Below, in pieces: positions 10,770 to 21,681 of a stretch of DNA of 42,760 bases. Source of the stretch: Paulinella micropora. Taxonomy: Eukaryota; Cercozoa; Imbricatea; Euglyphida. Numbering within the stretch: the stretch's first letter is position 1; the number at the start of each line of letters is the position of its first letter. The stretch spans positions 617,630 through 660,389 of the forward strand of contig BJOX01000297.1 of NCBI GenBank assembly GCA_009731375.1, given 5' to 3'. The notes under the pieces are model-generated. The model worked only from the letters and a program-made list of their open reading frames with translations, made no database searches and was not told where the DNA came from. A program made the position numbers and the translations under genes.

Positions 10770-10809
10770 GCCAACCAACAAGTGTTAGCTACACCAACGG
10801 GAAACGCTG
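10770..10809 (+). CDS. exon 7
   Basis: Acceptor GATTAAG at 10768-10769 and donor GTCATA at 10810, which begins a short (CATA)n run. It reads [13 protein letters not shown] plus one base. The leftover G joins AG of exon 8 to give Glu. Confidence 0.55.
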
Positions 10810-10879
10810 GTCATACATACATACATACATACATACATAGTCTATCTTTCTGTCTGTCTGTCTTGTTTGTTGTTTGCAG

Positions 10880-10927
10880 AGGACATTACAGAAGGCCAAG
10901 TTGTATGTTGGCCTCTATGTCTATCTA

Positions 10928-10970
<43 letters not shown>

Positions 10971-10995
10971 CCTACCTACCTACCTACCTACCTAC

Positions 10996-11035
<40 letters not shown>

Positions 11036-11168
11036 ATATCTATATATCTATCTATCTATCTATCTATCTACCTACCTACCTACCTACCTACCTACCTACC
11101 TATCTACCTGCCTACCTACCTACCTACCTACCTACCTACCTACCTGCCTGCCTGCCTGCCTGCCTGCA

Positions 11169-11219
<51 letters not shown>

Positions 11220-11323
11220 ATACCTACCTACCTACCTACCTACCTACCTACCTATCTATCTATCTACCTACCTACCTACCTACCTACCTACCTACCTACC
11301 TACCTACCTGCCTGCCTGCCTGC

Positions 11324-11357
<34 letters not shown>

Positions 11358-11423
11358 GTCTATCTATCTATCGATCTATCTATCTATCTATCTACCTACC
11401 TACCTACCTACCTACCTGCCTGC

Positions 11424-11455
<32 letters not shown>

Positions 11456-11676
11456 TTTCCTACCTATCTTTTTGTTGTTCCAGAAGACAAGGCCAAGTCG
11501 TATGTTGTTTATGTCTATCTATCTATCTATCTATCTATCTATCCATCTATCTATCTATTTACCTACCTATCTACCTACCTACCTACCTACCTGCCTACCT
11601 ACCTACCTTCCTATCTGTTTATCTGTCTTTTTTGTGTGTGCAGAGGACATTACGAAGGCCAAGTCGTATGTTGGCC

Positions 11677-11678
<2 letters not shown>
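10880..11678 (+). pseudogene. three truncated copies of exon 8
   Basis: Copies of the first part of exon 8 at 10880-10915, 11484-11507 and 11644-11678 each follow a TTTGCAG, TTCCAG or GTGCAG acceptor. Each ends within a few bases of GGCCTC (the second one earlier), where CTAT repeats begin. The second copy has an internal deletion and the third a one-base deletion. Between them lie about 1 kb of CTAT/CTAC/CTGC repeats. Confidence 0.75.
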
Positions 11679-11715
<37 letters not shown>

Positions 11716-11744
11716 CAACGTCCTTCCTCCTCTTCTTTTTCCAG

Positions 11745-11850
11745 AACACAGTCTACCCGTGATTCCCATCCCGGACACATGCACAGTACACAAATTATTG
11801 TTTGATGTGAAACTGCGTTCCTTTGCAAGGACTACATTCCTTTGCGACAT
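11745..11850 (+). CDS. possible exon, end unclear
   Basis: It follows TTTTTCCAG (AG 11743-11744). Two leading bases, then an open frame reading [17 protein letters not shown] and ending [12 protein letters not shown], before (CTAT)n and the assembly gap. It looks like real protein and would accept the one-base overhang of exon 7. No donor is visible; the downstream edge runs straight into SSR. It may be an exon cut by repeat growth, or an alternative to exon 8. Confidence 0.4.
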
Positions 11851-11877
11851 CTCATCTATCTATCTATCTATCTATCT

Positions 11878-12756
11878 NNNNNNNNNNNNNNNNNNNNNNN
11901 NNNNNNNNNNNNNNNNNNNNNNNNNNNNNNNNNNNNNNNNNNNNNNNNNNNNNNNNNNNNNNNNNNNNNNNNNNNNNNNNNNNNNNNNNNNNNNNNNNNN
12001 NNNNNNNNNNNNNNNNNNNNNNNNNNNNNNNNNNNNNNNNNNNNNNNNNNNNNNNNNNNNNNNNNNNNNNNNNNNNNNNNNNNNNNNNNNNNNNNNNNNN
12101 NNNNNNNNNNNNNNNNNNNNNNNNNNNNNNNNNNNNNNNNNNNNNNNNNNNNNNNNNNNNNNNNNNNNNNNNNNNNNNNNNNNNNNNNNNNNNNNNNNNN
12201 NNNNNNNNNNNNNNNNNNNNNNNNNNNNNNNNNNNNNNNNNNNNNNNNNNNNNNNNNNNNNNNNNNNNNNNNNNNNNNNNNNNNNNNNNNNNNNNNNNNN
12301 NNNNNNNNNNNNNNNNNNNNNNNNNNNNNNNNNNNNNNNNNNNNNNNNNNNNNNNNNNNNNNNNNNNNNNNNNNNNNNNNNNNNNNNNNNNNNNNNNNNN
12401 NNNNNNNNNNNNNNNNNNNNNNNNNNNNNNNNNNNNNNNNNNNNNNNNNNNNNNNNNNNNNNNNNNNNNNNNNNNNNNNNNNNNNNNNNNNNNNNNNNNN
12501 NNNNNNNNNNNNNNNNNNNNNNNNNNNNNNNNNNNNNNNNNNNNNNNNNNNNNNNNNNNNNNNNNNNNNNNNNNNNNNNNNNNNNNNNNNNNNNNNNNNN
12601 NNNNNNNNNNNNNNNNNNNNNNNNNNNNNNNNNNNNNNNNNNNNNNNNNNNNNNNNNNNNNNNNNNNNNNNNNNNNNNNNNNNNNNNNNNNNNNNNNNNN
12701 NNNNNNNNNNNNNNNNNNNNNNNNNNNNNNNNNNNNNNNNNNNNNNNNNNNNNNNN
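11878..12756. other. assembly gap
   Basis: 879 unknown bases flanked on both sides by (CTAT)n. By analogy with the downstream duplication it may contain another exon 8 / dispersed-repeat unit. Confidence 0.99.
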
Positions 12757-12881
12757 TCTATCTATGTATCTATCTATCTATCTATCTATCTACCTATCTA
12801 TCTATCTATCTATCCATCTATCTATTTACCTACCTACCTACCTACTTTCCTATCTATTTATCTGTCTTTTTGTGTGTACAG

Positions 12882-12931
12882 AGGACATTACAGAAGGCCA
12901 AGTCGTATGTTGGCCTCCAGATCTCTTTCCC
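12882..12931 (+). CDS. exon 8, upstream intact copy
   Basis: Acceptor GTGTACAG at 12880-12881 and a consensus donor GTAAGT at 12932. It reads [16 protein letters not shown] after two leading bases and ends in phase 0. It is identical to the copy at 13494 and belongs to a 612-bp tandem duplication. Its phases are unequal (2 in, 0 out), so including both copies would break the frame; only one can be used in a message. Confidence 0.6.
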
Positions 12932-12980
12932 GTAAGTCTATGAATTTCATCTATCTATCTATCTATATATCTATCTATCT

Positions 12981-13343
12981 AAGTCACATGCCGAAATAGC
13001 GACGGGAAGCACAATCCTGTTCCCTCAGGGTGCCCTTTCTCGCTTGTTGAGCCCGGAATAAAACCCACAGTGCTCTGTCGGTTTATACTAGACTGTCGAA
13101 CAGTCTCGAAACTCCATCTGCTTACTGGGTCCTCTGTAATGGAGGTGGGAGCTCGTTCTGCAAGGGGCGCTTATGGAACGAGCCCTGGCCCCGCCTGGTA
13201 CTAGGGAGCTTTGGTATCGCCTGTATCAGTCCCTTCCGTGCAAACATCACGGCTTAGCTGGGCATCGGGTTAATACTTTACCCACAGACTTCCTTGGTTG
13301 ACGAAATCAGAAGCTCCTTTTTTCTGACATTAGTCGATATCTC
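12981..13343 (+). repeat. dispersed structured repeat, copy A
   Basis: About 363 bp between (CTAT)n tracts, beginning AAGTCACATGCCG and ending TAGTCGATATCTC. It contains an AGACTGT-CGA-ACAGTCT hairpin near 13091 and a GGGAGCTCGTTC ... GAACGAGCCC stem near 13147-13184. All copies end at a CATCTATC repeat, as a retroposon with a tetranucleotide tail would. No coding frame. Could be SINE-like or derived from a structured RNA; the parent is unknown. Confidence 0.75.
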
Positions 13344-13389
<46 letters not shown>

Positions 13390-13493
13390 TTATCTATCTA
13401 TCTACCTATCTATCTATCTATCTATCCATCTATCTATTTACCTACCTACCTACCTACTTTCCTATCTATTTATCTGTCTTTTTGTGTGTACAG

Positions 13494-13543
13494 AGGACAT
13501 TACAGAAGGCCAAGTCGTATGTTGGCCTCCAGATCTCTTTCCC
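13494..13543 (+). CDS. exon 8, downstream intact copy
   Basis: Same sequence, acceptor and GTAAGT donor (13544) as the copy 612 bp upstream. Splicing from exon 7 to either copy and then to exon 9 keeps the frame. Confidence 0.6.
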
Positions 13544-13588
13544 GTAAGTCTATGAATTTCATCTATCTATCTATCTATATATCTATCT

Positions 13589-13955
13589 ATCTAAGTCACA
13601 TGCCGAAATAGCGACGGGAAGCACAATCCTGTTCCCTCAGGGTGCCCTTTCTCGCTTGTTGAGCCCGGAATAAAACCCACAGTGCTCTGTCGGTTTATAC
13701 TAGACTGTCGAACAGTCTCGAAACTCCATCTGCTTACTGGGTCCTCTGTAATGGAGGTGGGAGCTCGTTCTGCAAGGGGCGCTTATGGAACGAGCCCTGG
13801 CCCCGCCTGGTACTAGGGAGGTTTTGGTATCGCCTGTATCAGTCCCTTCGTGCAAACATCACGGCTTAGCTGGGCATCGGGTTAATACTTTACCCACAGA
13901 CTTCCTTGGTTGACGAAATCAGAAGCTCCTTTTTTCTGACATTAGTCGATATCTC
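13589..13955 (+). repeat. dispersed structured repeat, copy B
   Basis: Almost identical to copy A, with single-base differences near 13819 and 13848. It is the second half of the 612-bp tandem duplication, so the duplication is recent. Confidence 0.8.
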
Positions 13956-14028
<73 letters not shown>

Positions 14029-14180
14029 CCTACCTACCTACCTACCTACCTATCTACCTATCTATCTATCTATCTATCTATCTTTCTATCTGTTGTCTGT
14101 CTGTCTGTCTGGCTATCTATCTATCTATCTATCTATATATCTATATGTCTATCTATCTATCTATCTATCTTGTCTGTCTG
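13956..14180. repeat. (CTAT)n, (CTAC)n, (CTGT)n
   Basis: Pyrimidine-rich tetramers leading into the exon 9 acceptor. Confidence 0.93.
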
Positions 14181-14189
14181 TCTGTGCAG

Positions 14190-14225
14190 GCTAAGTTGAA
14201 GCGTACAGACAGCGTTGTCGAATAT
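14190..14225 (+). CDS. exon 9a, first repeat copy
   Basis: Acceptor CTGTGCAG at 14188-14189 and donor GTGTAT at 14226. It reads [12 protein letters not shown] in phase 0 at both ends, so it could be added to or skipped from the message without frame change. Confidence 0.5.
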
Positions 14226-14296
14226 GTGTATGTATATGTACTTGTATGTTTTTGTGTATACATATATGTTGTATGTGTGTATTTTTTTGTGCGCAG

Positions 14297-14332
14297 GCTG
14301 AATTGAAGCGTACAGAAAGTCTAGTTGGATAT
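14297..14332 (+). CDS. exon 9b, second repeat copy
   Basis: It follows a 71-base T/G-rich intron and acceptor GTGCGCAG (AG 14295-14296). It reads [12 protein letters not shown]. The next GT lies four bases further on (ATAT|GTGTGT), so whether this copy is spliced in frame is unclear. Differences from copies a and c are mostly silent or conservative. Confidence 0.45.
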
Positions 14333-14339
14333 ATATGTG

Positions 14340-14822
14340 TGTATGTGTCTGTATGGGTATGTTTTTGTGTGTATGTATATATGTTGTATGTGTGCTATAT
14401 TGTATGTTGTATATGTATGTATTGGTATGTTGTATGTGTATATGTTGCATGTGTATTGGTATGTTTTTGTGCGTATGTGTATGTATGGGTATGTTTTTGT
14501 GCGTATGTGTATGTTTTTGTGTGTTCTGTGTATGTATTTGTATGTTTTTGTGAGTTATATGTATGTGTTGGTAAGTTTTTGTGTGTTATGTGTATGTATT
14601 GGTATGTTTTTGTGTGTTATGTGTATGCATTGGTTTTTGTGTGTTATGTGTATGCATTGGTATGTTTTTGTGAGTTATGTGTATGTATTGGTATGTTTTT
14701 GTGTGTTATGTGTATGCGGTATGTTTTTGTGAGTTATGTGTATGTATTGGTATGTTTTTGTGTGTTATGTGTATGCATTGGTATGTTTTTGTGTGTTATG
14801 TGTATGTATTGGTATGTTGTTT
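14340..14822. repeat. minisatellite, unit about 33 bp
   Basis: About ten imperfect copies of GTATTGGTATGTTTTTGTG followed by TGTTATGTGTAT. Every unit contains GTATGT, a good donor motif, followed by T-rich sequence. Val/Cys/Tyr frames are repeat translations. Confidence 0.85.
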
Positions 14823-14829
14823 TGTGTAG

Positions 14830-14883
14830 GCTAAATTGAAGCGTGCAGACAGTGTAGTGGGATACGAAAACGGCGCCAAAGAC
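14830..14883 (+). CDS. exon 9c, complete copy
   Basis: Acceptor GTGTAG at 14828-14829. Eighteen codons in phase 0 reading AKLKRADSVVGYENGAKD, then GTCTCT as donor leading into (TC)n. It is the longest member of the three-copy exon family. Confidence 0.55.
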
Positions 14884-14884
14884 G

Positions 14885-15294
14885 TCTCTCTCTCTCTATT
14901 TCTCTCTCTCTCTCTCTCATCTAATCTAATCTAATCTAATCTAATCTAATCTAATCTAATCTAATCTAATCTAATCTATTCTATTCTAATCTAATCTAAT
15001 CTAATCTAATCTAATCTAATCTAATCTAATCTAACCTTACCTTACCTTACTTTACCTTACTTAACCTTACTTAACCTTACCTTACCTTACCTCATCTCAT
15101 CTCATCTCATCTCATCTTTCCTTTCCTTTCCTTTCCTTTCCTTTCCTTTCCTTTCCTTTCCTTTCCATTCCTTTCCTTTCCTTTCCTTCTCTTCTCTTTT
15201 CTATCTATCTATCTATCTATCTATCCTATCCTATCCTATCCTATCCTTTCCTTTCCTTTCCTTTATTCCTTTCCTTTCCTTTCCTTTCCTTTTC

Positions 15295-15330
<36 letters not shown>

Positions 15331-15393
15331 TATCTATCTAACTATCTCTGACACATAGACAGACACACATACACACACACACACACACACACA

Positions 15394-15425
<32 letters not shown>
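14885..15425. repeat. (TC)n, pentamers CTAAT/CTTAC/CTCAT/CTTTC, (CTAT)n, (AC)n
   Basis: A graded series of pentanucleotide blocks in which one base changes from block to block, then tetramers and an AC tract. All are pyrimidine-rich on the coding strand up to the AC tract. Confidence 0.93.
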
Positions 15426-15426
<1 letters not shown>

Positions 15427-15448
15427 CCTGTACGTCCCTACTTATGTG

Positions 15449-15487
15449 TGTTCGCGAACGGGATCATTGTAAATCTATATGTGTCTT

Positions 15488-15553
<66 letters not shown>

Positions 15554-15573
15554 GTGTGTGTGTGTGTGTGTCT

Positions 15574-15609
<36 letters not shown>

Positions 15610-15640
15610 GCGAACGGCTGGTCGATCCATCATCTAAGTA
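15449..15640 (+). pseudogene. two degenerate copies of exon 10 start
   Basis: Fragments at about 15452-15475 and 15611-15640 match the start of exon 10 (GCGAACGG for GCGTACGG, then GGTCGATCCATCAT in the second). Between them are (TA)n and (GT)n. The second follows GTGTTAG, so the acceptor was copied too. Confidence 0.6.
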
Positions 15641-15775
15641 GGTGAAACAAATACGTATCATATCTTACAATATCTCTACGTGCGTGTTTATTTGTGTGTG
15701 TTGTTTGATGCGAGTATACGTATTATGTACGTCTTTATCTGTGTATGTATGTATGTGTGTGTGTGTGTGTTTTAG

Positions 15776-15829
15776 CGTACGGTTGGTCGATCCATGATTT
15801 CGGTGGTTGAAGCAGACGGCTCTATGCGC
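15776..15829 (+). CDS. exon 10a, shorter copy
   Basis: Acceptor GTTTTAG at 15774-15775 and donor GTGCTT at 15830. It reads RTVGRSMISVVEADGSMR, phase 0 at both ends. Compared with exon 10 the changes are few and partly silent (GCA/GCC for Ala). A usable cassette exon by phase. Confidence 0.5.
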
Positions 15830-15913
15830 GTGCTTAGTTGTGTTGTTTGATGAGAGTATACGAATTATGTACGTCTTTATCTGTGTACGTATGTGTGTGT
15901 CTGTGTGTTTTAG

Positions 15914-16033
15914 CGTACGGTTGGTCGATCCATCATTTCGGTGGTTGAAGCCGACGGCTCTAGCATCCGGGCGTACTGGCACTACCGGGTCCAGATTGAG
16001 TCATATGTGGATATGCTATGTGCTAATAAACAT
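15914..16033 (+). CDS. exon 10, complete copy
   Basis: Acceptor GTTTTAG at 15912-15913 and donor GTATGT at 16034. Exactly 40 codons, phase 0 at both ends, beginning RTVGRSIISVVEADGSS and ending YVDMLCANKH. No SSR character and clear amphipathic composition. A decayed copy of its 3' half (with an in-frame TAG) follows at 16058-16109, and another scrap at about 16175-16200. Confidence 0.7.
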
Positions 16034-16254
16034 GTATGTATGTGTGTGTGTGTGTGTACTGGCACTACCAGGTCTAGATTTATTACTATGTGGATATGCT
16101 ATGTGCTATGTTTATACACGTATATGTGTGTGTGTGTTTGTTTATCTGTGTGTTTATGTGTGTGTGTGCATGTGTGTTCTGCCAACAAAAAAAAACATGC
16201 ATGTACGTATTTGTGTGTGTATGTGTGTATGTGTGTATGTGTGATGCGAATTAG

Positions 16255-16642
16255 CTGCCAGTGGAAACCACACGCCCTCCTCCCCCGCCCTCCACTACCA
16301 CTCCTTCTACCACCACCACCACCACTACTCCTACCACTACACGGCCTTCTACCACCACCACCACTACTACTACTACTCCTACTACTACAACGACAAGGCC
16401 TACTACTACCACTACCACTACTTCGACTACTACTACTACTAGTACCACTACCACTACACGGCGGCCTACTACTGCTACCACCGCTACTGAAGAAGAATAC
16501 ACTACTACTCAAGAATACACACCTCCTCCACCACTATCTCTTGACCGTCCGAGAGTGACAATGAACGCAAAGACACCTGTGGGCGCCCGAGTGACCGTTA
16601 ATGAAAACACACCCGCTCCTGCCACCCCGCCACCACCCGCCG
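16255..16642 (+). CDS. exon 11: Thr/Pro-rich mucin-like segment
   Basis: Acceptor GAATTAG at 16253-16254; start phase 0 (LPVETTRPPPPP). 129 codons, mostly Thr with Pro, then an acidic/Tyr patch (EEEYTTTQEY) and a tail with VNENTPAPAT and PPPP. I place the donor at GTTTTA (16643), which leaves one base and matches exon 12; a GTTTCT at 16653 is the alternative. Thr/Pro tracts of this kind are typical of heavily O-glycosylated extracellular proteins, consistent with the signal peptide. The tract is itself an ACC/ACT triplet SSR, so its length is likely variable. Confidence 0.6.
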
Positions 16643-16652
16643 GTTTTAACTC

Positions 16653-16655
16653 GTT

Positions 16656-16708
<53 letters not shown>

Positions 16709-16957
16709 CTATCTATCCATCCATCCATCCATCCATCCATCCATCTATCTATCTATCTATCCATCTTCTTTCTATCGTTTATGAAAACACACCCGCTCCT
16801 GCCACCCCGCCACCACCCGCCGGTTTTAACTCTTTTCTATTCTTTCTATCTATCTATCTATCTATCTATCTACCTACCTACATACCTACCTACCTACCTA
16901 CCTACCTACCTACCTTCCTACCTACCTACCCTACCTACCTACCTCCCTACCTGCACA
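16653..16957. repeat. (CTAT)n, (CCAT)n, (CTAC)n with an exon 11 end copy
   Basis: Tetramer tracts surrounding a 55-base copy of the end of exon 11 at 16778-16832, nearly identical to 16597-16652 but with the downstream GT changed to TT. Confidence 0.85.
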
Positions 16958-16958
16958 G

Positions 16959-17492
16959 AGCAAGGCCGCTCCGACGCAGCGGACCGGTTGAGACCACGTG
17001 GCAGAGGGGCGCTGCCTACCTACCTACCTACCTACCTACCTACCTACCTACCTACCTACCTTCCTACCTACCCTACCTACCTACCTACCTACCTGCACAG
17101 AGCAAGGCCGCTCCGACGTAGCCGACCGGTTGAGACCACGTGGCAGAGGGGCGCTACCTACCTTCCTACCTACCTGCCTACCTACCTACCTACCTACCTT
17201 CCTACCTACCTATCTTTCCTACCCTCCCTACCTGCACAGAGCAAGGCCGCTCCGACGTAGCCGACCGGTTGAGACCACGTGACAGAGGGGCGCTACCTAC
17301 CTACCTACCTACTCACCTACTCACCTACCTACCTACCTACCTACCTACCTACCTACCTACCTACCTACCTACCTACCTACCTTCCAACCTACCTTCCTAC
17401 CTACCTACCCTACCTACCTACCTACCTACCTGCACAGAGCAAGGCCGCTCCGACGTAGCCGACCGGTTGAGACCACGTGGCAGAGGGGCGCT
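16959..17492 (+). pseudogene. four truncated copies of exon 12
   Basis: Copies at 16959-17013, 17101-17155, 17240-17294 and 17438-17492 each carry the acceptor CTGCACAG and the same first 55 bases of exon 12. Each then stops at GCGCT and runs into ACCTACC repeats. Units are 139-198 bp, the spacing set by (CTAC)n length. Differences among copies are few. Each offers a complete acceptor but no donor. Confidence 0.8.
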
Positions 17493-17639
17493 ACCTACCT
17501 ACCTACCTACCTACCTACTCACCTACTTACCTACCTACCTACCTACCTACTTACTTACCTACCTACCTACCTACCTACCTACCTACCTACTTACCTTCCT
17601 ACCTACCTACCCTACCTACCTGCCTACCTACCTGCACAG

Positions 17640-17725
17640 AGCAAGGCCGTTCCGACGTAGCCGACCGGTTGAGACCACGTGGCAGAGGAGCCCCCCCCGA
17701 GGATAGAAAAATAACGCGCAGCCAG
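17640..17725 (+). CDS. exon 12, complete copy
   Basis: Fifth CTGCACAG acceptor (AG 17638-17639). Unlike the four before it, it continues past the truncation point. It reads [18 protein letters not shown] and on to DRKITRSQ, Arg-rich. The donor is GTGATC at 17726 (phase 0), with GTGATA at 17733 as an alternative. A frame shifted by one would hit a TAG. Confidence 0.6.
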
Positions 17726-17732
17726 GTGATCC

Positions 17733-18664
<932 letters not shown>

Positions 18665-18667
<3 letters not shown>

Positions 18668-18715
18668 AGATATGTTTGGTCTATCAGCTCTGCGTATCCC
18701 CGCACATAGGCAGCC

Positions 18716-18716
<1 letters not shown>
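18665..18716 (-). mobile_element. retroposon 3' end, (TATC)-tail family
   Basis: On the minus strand it reads GGCTGCCTATGTGCGGGGAT and ends AGCTGATAGACCAAACATAT before the tail. The same ending occurs at 32692, 31538 and 30833. A related body fragment lies at 18795-18854, after a CTAT array. On the + strand a Ser/His-rich frame can be read here, but repetition at four sites argues for a mobile repeat. Confidence 0.6.
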
Positions 18717-18762
<46 letters not shown>

Positions 18763-18853
18763 GTCTTCTATCTATCTATCTTCTATCTATCTAGCGTATC
18801 GCAGCACATAGGCAGCCATAGCACCCCGCTACCAGTTGATGACTGGGCAGCGG

Positions 18854-18949
<96 letters not shown>

Positions 18950-18999
18950 TATAGGTAGGTAGGTAGGTAGGTAGGTAGGTAGGTAGGTAGGTAGGTAGG

Positions 19000-19085
<86 letters not shown>

Positions 19086-19091
19086 TCATTC
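18717..19091. repeat. (CTAT)n, retroposon fragment, (GATA)n, (GTAG)n
   Basis: CTAT to 18793, the retroposon body fragment 18795-18854, then GATA repeats with a GTAG block at 18950-19000. Confidence 0.9.
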
Positions 19092-19190
19092 ATTGATGTA
19101 CAGATACATATCCTCTAGACGTACCGTCTGCTATCTATGTGTCAGGATGATAATAAATCTTCTCCTTCATCATTCCCCTCCGCTGCGGAT
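19092..19190 (+). pseudogene. truncated copy of exon 13 with its acceptor region
   Basis: Copies the intron end (TCATTCATTGATGTACAG, then CTATCTATGTGTCAG) and the exon start (19146-19189, DDNKSSPSSFPSAAD), then runs into (GATA)n. Upstream of the GTGTCAG it differs by a two-base indel from the complete copy, while the exon part keeps the frame, which supports placing the acceptor there. Confidence 0.65.
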
Positions 19191-19291
<101 letters not shown>

Positions 19292-19349
19292 TCATTCATT
19301 GATGTACAGATACATATCCTCTAGATCTACCGTGCTATCTATGTGTCAG

Positions 19350-19435
19350 GATGATGATGAATCTTCTCCTTCATCATTCCCGTCCGCTGCTGAGTACAGC
19401 AAATTCGTCGATAACGTTGTCGTGGACTCGTCGCG
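19350..19435 (+). CDS. exon 13
   Basis: Acceptor GTGTCAG at 19348-19349 and donor GTATGT at 19436; the donor is the first unit of the (TATGTC)n array. It starts in phase 0 with DDDESSPSSFPSAAEYSK and ends VVVDSS plus two bases. Ser/Asp-rich then hydrophobic. An acceptor at 19308-19309 would extend the frame upstream but is not preserved in the duplicate. Confidence 0.6.
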
Positions 19436-20575
19436 GTATGTCTATGTCTATGTCTATGTTTATGTCTATGTTTATGTCTATGTCTATGTCTATGTCTATG
19501 TCTATGTCTATGTCTATGTCTATGTCCATGTCTATGTCCATGTCTATGTCTATGTCTATGTCTATGCCTATGTCTATGTCTATGTCTTTATGCATTAATT
19601 GATTCACTCATTCATTTACTAAGTAATTAATTAAGAATTTATCATTCATTCATTTCATTCATTTCATTTATTCATTCATTCATTCATTCATTCATTCACT
19701 CATTCATTCATTCATTCATTCACTCATTCATTCATTCATTCATTCATTCATTCATTCATCCATTCATTCATTCATACACTCATTCATTCATTCATTCATG
19801 CATTCCTTCATTCATTCATTCCTTCATTCATTCATTCATTCATTCATTCATTTATTCATTCATCCATTCATGGACTGATTCACTCATTCATTCATTCATT
19901 CATTCATTCACTCATTCATTCACTCATTCATTCACTCATTCATTCATTCATTCATTCATTCATTCACTCATTCACTCATTCACTCATTCACTCATTCATT
20001 CATTCATTCATTCATTCACTCACTCATTCACTCACTCATCCATTCATTCATTCATTCATTCCATCATTCCTTCATTCATTCATTCATTCATTCATTCATT
20101 CACTCATTCATACACTCATTCATTCACTCATTCATTCATTCATTCATTCATTCATCCATTCATTCATTCATTCACTCATTCATTCATTTATTCATTCATT
20201 CATTCATTCATTCATTCCTTCATTCATTCACTCACTCATTCACTCACTCATCCATTCATTCACTCATTCACTCATTCATTCATTCCTTCATTCCTTCATT
20301 CATTCATTCATTCAGTTACTCACTCACTTATTCATTCATTCATTCATTCATTTCATTCATATTGTTGTTTTGGACGCCTCCCGGTGCATGCATTTCATTT
20401 GACTCATTCATTCTTTTATTTACTTAGTAATTAATTAAGAATTTATCATTCATTCATTCATTCATTCATTCATTAATTGATTCATTCGTTTATTAACTCT
20501 CTCCCTTATTCATTCATTCGTTCGTTCATTCATTCATTCATTCATTCATTCAGTCGTTCATTCATTCGTTCATAT
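19436..20575. repeat. (TATGTC)n and (ATTC)n arrays
   Basis: Hexamer TATGTC to about 19590, then about 960 bases of ATTC with CTCATTC variants. A block containing TAGTAATTAATTAAGAATTT occurs at 19620-19640 and again near 20425-20445, so about 800 bp was duplicated. A unique island at 20361-20395 (TTGGACGCCTCCCGGTGCATG) may be an exon scrap. Confidence 0.93.
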
Positions 20576-20586
20576 AAGTATGTATG

Positions 20587-20620
<34 letters not shown>

Positions 20621-20634
20621 TGTATGTATGTATG

Positions 20635-20668
<34 letters not shown>

Positions 20669-20932
20669 TGTATGTATGTATGTATGTATGTATGCATGCA
20701 TGTATGTATGTATGTATGTAATGTATGTATGTATGTATGTATGTATGTATGTATGTATGTATGTATGTATGTATGTATGTATGTATGTATGTATGTATGC
20801 ATGCATGTATGTATGTATGTATTGTATGTATGTATGTATGTATGTATGTATGTATGGATGGATGGATGGATGGATGGATGGATGGATGCATGCATGCATG
20901 CATGCATGTATGTATGTATGTATGTATGTATG

Positions 20933-20966
<34 letters not shown>

Positions 20967-21170
20967 TGTATGTATGTATGTTTCGTTCGTTCATTCTTCT
21001 TTCCAGCCGTTCATATGATGTATCTATGTATCTATGTATGTATGTATGTATGTATGTATGTATGTATGTATGTATGTATGTTATGTATGTATGTATGTAT
21101 GTATGTATGTATGTATGTATGTATGTTGTGTATGTGTATGTATGTATGTATGTATGTGGTTGTATGTGGC
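20576..21170. repeat. (GTAT)n array
   Basis: GTAT repeats with GATG and GCAT blocks; a short island with TTCGTTCGTTCATTC at 20980-21015. Confidence 0.95.
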
Positions 21171-21172
21171 AG

Positions 21173-21208
21173 CGCTGATCTGTGTCGGCAGTTATGTATG
21201 TATGTATG

Positions 21209-21240
<32 letters not shown>

Positions 21241-21290
21241 TGTATGTATGTATGTGGTTGTATGTGGCAGCACTGATCTGTGTCGGCAGT
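21173..21290 (+). pseudogene. two truncated copies of exon 14
   Basis: Copies at 21173-21193 and 21271-21289, each after GTATGTGGCAG, carry the first codons of exon 14 and then turn into TATG repeats at the exact place where the exon sequence reads CAGTT. Confidence 0.75.
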
Positions 21291-21396
21291 TATGTATGTA
21301 TGTATGTATGTATGTATGTATGTATGTATGTATGTATGTATGTATGTATGTTATGTATGTTATGTATGCATGTATGTATGTGGTTGTATGTCACAG

Positions 21397-21446
21397 AGCT
21401 GATCTGTGTCGGCAGTTCCTCGACCTCGCTAGCAAGGTTGACATAT
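21397..21446 (+). CDS. exon 14
   Basis: Acceptor GTCACAG at 21395-21396. One leading base then ADLCRQFLDLASKVDI plus one base; donor GTATAA at 21447. An earlier donor (GTTGAC, 21437) is possible but would not match the phase of exon 15. The peptide looks helical. Confidence 0.6.
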
Positions 21447-21477
21447 GTATAAATTCATTAGCATACATGACATACAT

Positions 21478-21650
21478 GGCATGCATACATACATACATAC
21501 ATACATATATACATACGTACATACATACATACATACATACATACATACATACATACATACATACGTACATACATACATACGTACATACATACATACATAC
21601 ATACGTACAACGTACATACATACATACATACATACATACATACATAGGTA
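21478..21650. repeat. (CATA)n array
   Basis: CATA repeats with CGTA variants between exons 14 and 15. Confidence 0.95.
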
Positions 21651-21681
21651 TCTACATCCTTACCGCCCGGGGCCTACACAG

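Noticed and set aside
10086-10781. Lys/Arg/Glu-rich frame on the minus strand
   Set aside because: It is the complement of (TTTC)n; no unique sequence inside.
16251-16502. Val-rich and Ser/Gly-rich minus-strand frames
   Set aside because: They are the complement of the Thr/Pro triplet exon.
18676-18858. Exon reading CVSPHIGSH / SVSQHIGSH
   Set aside because: The same sequence recurs at 32692-32826 beside a (GATA)n tail and shares the end motif of the retroposon family; its opposite strand orientation fits a mobile element better.
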